Of a stretch of DNA of 64,000 nt, positions 59,901-64,000 are shown in pieces. The DNA is from Neospora caninum Liverpool. Taxonomy: Eukaryota; Apicomplexa; Conoidasida; Eucoccidiorida; Sarcocystidae. Each line of letters opens with the position of its first letter. Positions within the stretch are counted from its first letter, which is position 1. A program made the position numbers and the translations under genes. The notes beneath the pieces were generated by a model that was not told the origin of the DNA, did not search any database, and worked only from the letters and a program-made list of their open reading frames with translations. Location: assembly GCF_000208865.1 (NCBI RefSeq), contig NC_018391.1, forward strand, positions 124,001 to 188,000, read 5' to 3'.

Positions 59901-61681
59901 AGGCCCCGAGTGGCGAAGAAGGCAGACTCGACGGCGCAGTCAATCCCAGAGGTGAGGGTCTCGCGAACCCGACGGACAGCACTTTTCCTGGCACTGCACA
60001 TTCCGGGACGGGCTCCAGTCGGAGTGAGGAGGAACGCGCGGTGCGACAGTGGCGAGAGGAGCGGGGCAGAACGGAAAGCGGAGAAAACTTCGGCCTGGCC
60101 AGCACAGAGGGCTGCAGGCGCGACCTGGCCGCAAGCGAGACCGAAGGAAGAAGAACTTCCCTGGAGAGGCCCGCTGCGCCTCACCAAGGCAGTCGGCATT
60201 TCAGTCGGGAGACCGCGAACGCGACTTCCAAAGAGAACAGAGAGCGTCTCGTGTCGGCTGGAGCTTCCGACCACAGCGCCGAGCGAGACGATACCCCGTT
60301 CTCCAGCTTCAAAAATCGGAGCTGGGCTTTCGCCGACGCGAGGAGACAGCCGGACCCACCAGCCGCTCCTGCATCTTCCTTGCTGGAGGCCGAGCGAGGC
60401 TGGTTGGTTGGAGACCCAACAGGAGTGGAACCGTCGGGTCTTGGCGGCGAATTTGGACGGAAGGGAGAGACGCCGCGTATGGCCGAAAGTGAAGAGGGCG
60501 AGGCCAGGCAACTTCCCCGAATCGTGAAGGGGAAAAGGGGAATGGACACGCGGAGAAGTTATCTTGGTGTGGACACGACGTGCCCGAGCCTGTGCCGTTC
60601 ACGCGAACAGGCGCCGACTGTGTCGCGTGCACTTTATGCGGCCGCTGCTTCTCAAGAAACGAATACACAGCGGGCGAGAGTGTTTGGCAAAACATGCGGC
60701 ACCAGACAGAAGGGGGCGACTGCGGTCGACCTGGAAACTCCTATTTTTTCTGCGACGCTGAGGGCGGGTCCTCCCTTGGGCGGATCCGGCCCGGAATTCG
60801 GCGCCGACGTCCGAAGCCTCCAACGACGGTCGATCCCTTCTGCGAGAGCGAAAGGGGAGGAAGAAGCGGACCAAGGATGCTGGACTGCAGAAGACGAGAG
60901 GAGTGGAGACGGAGCTGGAGCCGGTTTTGGAAAGCAAAACGGCGGGGAGAAGAAAACGATGGGCAAGCAAACCGACCTGGAGGCGGAGGGACGGGGCCTC
61001 GGGGACGAGGTGTCTAGTCAGCCTCCGCTGCCCGCAAAAGGGTTCGACAGCGGTGGAAACGAAACGTTTTGTGAAGGGAAGAGGCGAAACCGAACGCCAC
61101 AGAAATGGGAAAACACTCCGGCAGGGAGTAGCGAGAAGTTAGGTGCACCAAACGGAAGTCGTGAAGAGATCAGTAGCCAGGCCAGTGAGAAAGAGTTCAG
61201 AGGAAGCGGTCACGAAATGGAAAGGCGGTGCCAGTCGAAGGTTCGGCTTTCGACGCAAGGAAAGACGAAAACAGAACAGTCAAACTGCACACGGGGACAC
61301 AGACAACTAAGGGAAGGACGCCTCTTTTCCACTGAGAGGTTGCCGGGGACTGTTTCAGAGGGGATCGCAGCGCGGATGCTGTCTGAAGCGAAACAGGACC
61401 ACGGTGACACGCACAGAATGGGAAACGAAGGGATTCGAGAAGACAGTCAACCTGTAGCCGAGGCTCGGGAGAGCTCTGCTGGTCATCAATGGTCGACAAG
61501 ACATCGCGGTTGTGGGCGAGAACAGGGAACGGAAAGGAACCCCTCAAAACAATTTAGGGATGACGGAGAGGACGGTATTTGGGCTGACGCCGAGAGTATG
61601 CAATCAACCCAGAGTCCCCTGAGACTAGGTTGGAGTTGCGAAGTCGAAGACGAGGACGATGGCGACAGTTCGTTCTATTGA
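53971..61681 (+). CDS. Organic solute transporter alpha / TMEM184 family protein with giant C-terminal tail
   Basis: Four-exon model, 2,077 residues: 53971-55876, 56359-57143, 57698-57849, 58291-61681, phases matching. Residues 1-300 are Ser/Pro-rich with one hydrophobic segment near 305-325 (FLALLAFLLCLFLLFGVLL). The family core (PF03619-type) begins near 475: a helix (VFLFLLFVSICCCLACIFI), then NYYEPHLQRYICRI near 506, a hallmark of TMEM184/OST-alpha. Next are LRDLAQAVALYSFLVLMINCCGG, YLKVGVMQFVLVVPL, and near 840-885 LQFYLCTESLLRPYKPLQKF with IKVLVFFQVWQR, also typical. Exon 3 adds the last helix (ILMSVWMVFISISHVLCFPV), followed by DVLQDARE. Loops in exons 1 and 2 are expanded by Pro/Ser inserts. 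The tail (about 950-2077) is hydrophilic, with no domain. The family has seven helices and includes steroid/bile-acid transporter subunits and regulators; the substrate here is unknown. Confidence 0.87.
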
Positions 61682-63520
61682 AGAAATCAGAGCCTCGAGT
61701 GGACGGCCAGTTCAACTAGCTAACAGTCGAAAAGACAGAGATCCTTCCATCATAGCGCGTGTTCCCCGAATCGTTTTGGGGCCAAACCCCCCGCTGCTGT
61801 GCTGTCCGAAAAACTCTAGAGAGATGCGCCAAGTCGCGGACGTGACGGCAGTCCCCCGTTCTTCTCTATAAACGCGCACAAACACGCCTCAGATGCTTCC
61901 TAGTTTTTTTTGCTGGGGGCTCTCGATGAACTCCACGTGTGGACCCTTGGATTTCTCGACGTCGGCGGCTCGACGGGTTTGATCGGTGAGCACTTTCTGA
62001 GACCGCATCAATTCCGTAGGGCCGACCGGTAAAGAACTGGCCGACAGATTAGGGAGTCTTCTGCTCTTTCGAGTCAAATCATTTCCGGGTCGTAAAAACC
62101 CTTGAGCGTGCGAGAGAGTGCTCTCTCCAGTGAACGGAGTTACCGTACGCGGATTCGGCGCGCAGACTTAAACACATAAAGTGTGGCCATTCTCGATGGC
62201 GTGTATCAGGGTTCCTCGTTTTCCGGTGATTCTGGAGCATTCGCGCATGCTGCCCCGTGGCGGTGAAAGAGGGGGAAGCTAGGCGTTCTCCCAAGTGACG
62301 CGTGTGTGCCCGTGCAAGAGACAGGTTCCCATCACTTACGAACGGGAAACGTGAGGCGCCGACTCCGCAGAGCGCGTCGCCTGCGTGTAGGACCAAGGCG
62401 AATGTCCCCCCCATGGCTTTTAACGCACAAGATGGCGGTGCCCCATAAGACAAGCGACTCAGGGCGATCCCTCTAATGGTACCTATTTTGATTTGCGTTT
62501 CAGAAGCCTCGATGTCGTGTCACCGCAGCGGCCACGTAGAGAGGAGGAATCTAGCGCCGAGGCTGTCCAGCTTCGTTTCGCCTCGATCCACTCTTTTCCC
62601 TCGAGGCAGAGAGCCTCTCGTTTCTCGGCAGCGCTAGAGGAAAGGGGTAACAAGAAGGCTATGTATAGAAGAAAGAAAGGCGCGTGGCGTGTAGAAGCGG
62701 AGATTTGTGTTTTTCGTTTCCTCAGAGGCGACTCGTGGCTCTACGTGGCATATATGCCGAAGACCCACCCAGGGCGCGCTGCGTCGGGAACAGCCGTTGT
62801 GATGGAGTCCTGCCTTTTTTAAAAAAGGGTTGTTTTTCTTCTTGAATTCCAGAGAGAGGAAGAGACCGAGGAGAGAAAAGGGACGGAGACGACGGAACGC
62901 GTCGCGGTTCTGTCTGGTGTCTCGGCGCTGTCTTGGTGTCGGAGGCGAGGTTGAACAGGGTGTGCATGTCTTGTCTGCAGTGTTTCGGGGTTCTCCGTGC
63001 CGCTTTCCAAAAGCGCACTGAACAAAAAGGACATTCCTGCGTATTCCGCGCCATTTCCCGTTTTCTGGAAAGTCAAGGAGAGTGGAAGACGCACGCGCGG
63101 CGGCGGCGAGGACTGATCTTTTCTCGGGTGCCTCCCTCGATACTGGTGGTGTCTCCCGTTTCTGTCTCGTGTTCTTCGCTGCGAATCAACGGTTTTTTCG
63201 CCCAGCAGCGTCTGAAGCTGCTCATTTGCTCGCTGCCCAGCGAACGATGCCACTAAAATGTGCAGTCCTCAACCCCCCCTGTTTCTCCCCTTTCTTTTCC
63301 TCGTCCTTCTTGTCGGGCCCCTAACGTGTGCTGCGCTGTCTCCGCAACCGCTGCGGACTGCTCTGCGCTCCAGACTGCGCCCGGTCGCCGCATCTCCATT
63401 CTTCGGCCAACAGAGAACATTCGCAGTCGCCGCGGAAACCGTCTCTTCCACTGCTTCCCCTAACCTCTCTCTCTCGCCTTCTCTCCCGCCCTCCCTCTCG
63501 CTGTCCTCCCCTCGCCGAGA
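61682..63520. other. Spacer after the transporter gene
   Basis: About 1.8 kb with only short, domainless frames on both strands. It should contain the 3' untranslated region of the transporter gene. No RNA gene or repeat array seen. Confidence 0.5.
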
Positions 63521-63833
63521 TGGCGTTCCGCCCTGCTCTGCCGATCGCCAGCTTGCGGACCTCTCTGGATCGCGATCGCGGCGAGGCAGAAACTCTAAAC
63601 GGGAGAACACGCGCGAACTGCGGGCTCTGTTCTTTGTCCCCTCGCGGGTGATCTGGCCGCCGCTGCACTGGAGAAGTCGCGAGCGAGGCAACGACGAAAG
63701 GGAAGGGAAAGAAAGGCCTTCCTGGGCAGCGCGAAGTGCCTGGGGACGACAACCCTTCCTTTATCCTTTGCAGCTTCGATCGCCCTCCCCTCTCCACGTC
63801 CATCCGCGTGTCGCTGTGCCGCACGCAGATCCT

Positions 63834-64000
63834 ATGAGCCTCCGTTCCGCCGCTAGCACCCAACCTGCGTGGCCGCGTGCGTCACTGACTTCCTCCGCTC
63901 CTCCGTCTCCGTTCCCTCCTTCTTCTGCGCGCTTCTGTTCCTCTCCCTCCGTTTCCTCTTCATCGGAGTACTTTTCGCGTTTGTCGAAGGCGTCTTCGCT
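63834..64000 (+). CDS. Possible 5' end of a gene running off the window
   Basis: An ATG (CCTATGAGC) opens a plus-strand frame without a stop to the window edge, rich in Ser, Pro and Ala (SLRSAASTQPAWPRAS). Ser-rich starts of this type are common in coccidian proteins but composition alone can produce them. A competing upstream start is the ATG at 63521 (MAFRPALPIASL), whose frame closes at 63651 unless spliced at the GT at 63648. Only the next sequence could decide. Confidence 0.3.
   Translation, partial: MSLRSAASTQPAWPRASLTSSAPPSPFPPSSARFCSSPSVSSSSEYFSRLSKASS

Noticed and set aside
59403..60527. 374-residue frame overlapping the transporter tail in another frame
   Set aside because: High GC keeps several frames open; the transporter frame is longer, spans the whole exon and is phase-linked to the family core.

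Overview
The window looks like nuclear DNA of a tissue-cyst-forming coccidian (Toxoplasma, Neospora or a close relative). The grounds are an alveolin-repeat inner-membrane-complex protein, an organelle ribosomal protein with a secretory leader, intron-rich genes with ordinary GT-AG borders, long low-complexity protein tails, and (TA)n and polypyrimidine microsatellites in introns and spacers. No operon, prokaryotic signal, CRISPR, rRNA or convincing tRNA was seen. All exon models below were built by eye, by matching splice sites and codon phase. In each multi-exon gene the summed CDS is an exact multiple of three.

Layout, left to right. 3.3-4.6 kb (-): single-exon alveolin. 8.7-13.1 kb (+): ten-exon secreted protein with two CAP/SCP domains joined by a Thr-rich linker. 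15.0-26.9 kb (+): 13-exon CFAP74, a ciliary central-apparatus protein. 28.6-35.6 kb (-): seven-exon organellar ribosomal protein uL15 with a very long N-terminal extension, convergent with CFAP74. 41.5-44.1 kb (+): BSD-domain protein with a probable myristoylation site, just downstream of a 40-bp tandem repeat and a large polypyrimidine minisatellite. 47.4-48.7 kb (-): multi-pass membrane protein with an N-terminal signal-like segment, not assigned to a family. 54.0-61.7 kb (+): four-exon organic-solute-transporter-alpha/TMEM184 family protein with a tail of about 1,100 residues. The right edge may hold the start of another plus-strand gene.

The genes do not form one pathway. They cover pellicle scaffold (alveolin), secretion (double CAP), the male-gamete flagellum (CFAP74), organelle translation (uL15), membrane-linked BSD function and membrane transport. 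The most unusual points are the internally duplicated CAP gene with one decayed and one intact domain, the roughly 1,330-residue uL15 with a GC-AG intron, and the very large TMEM184-like protein.
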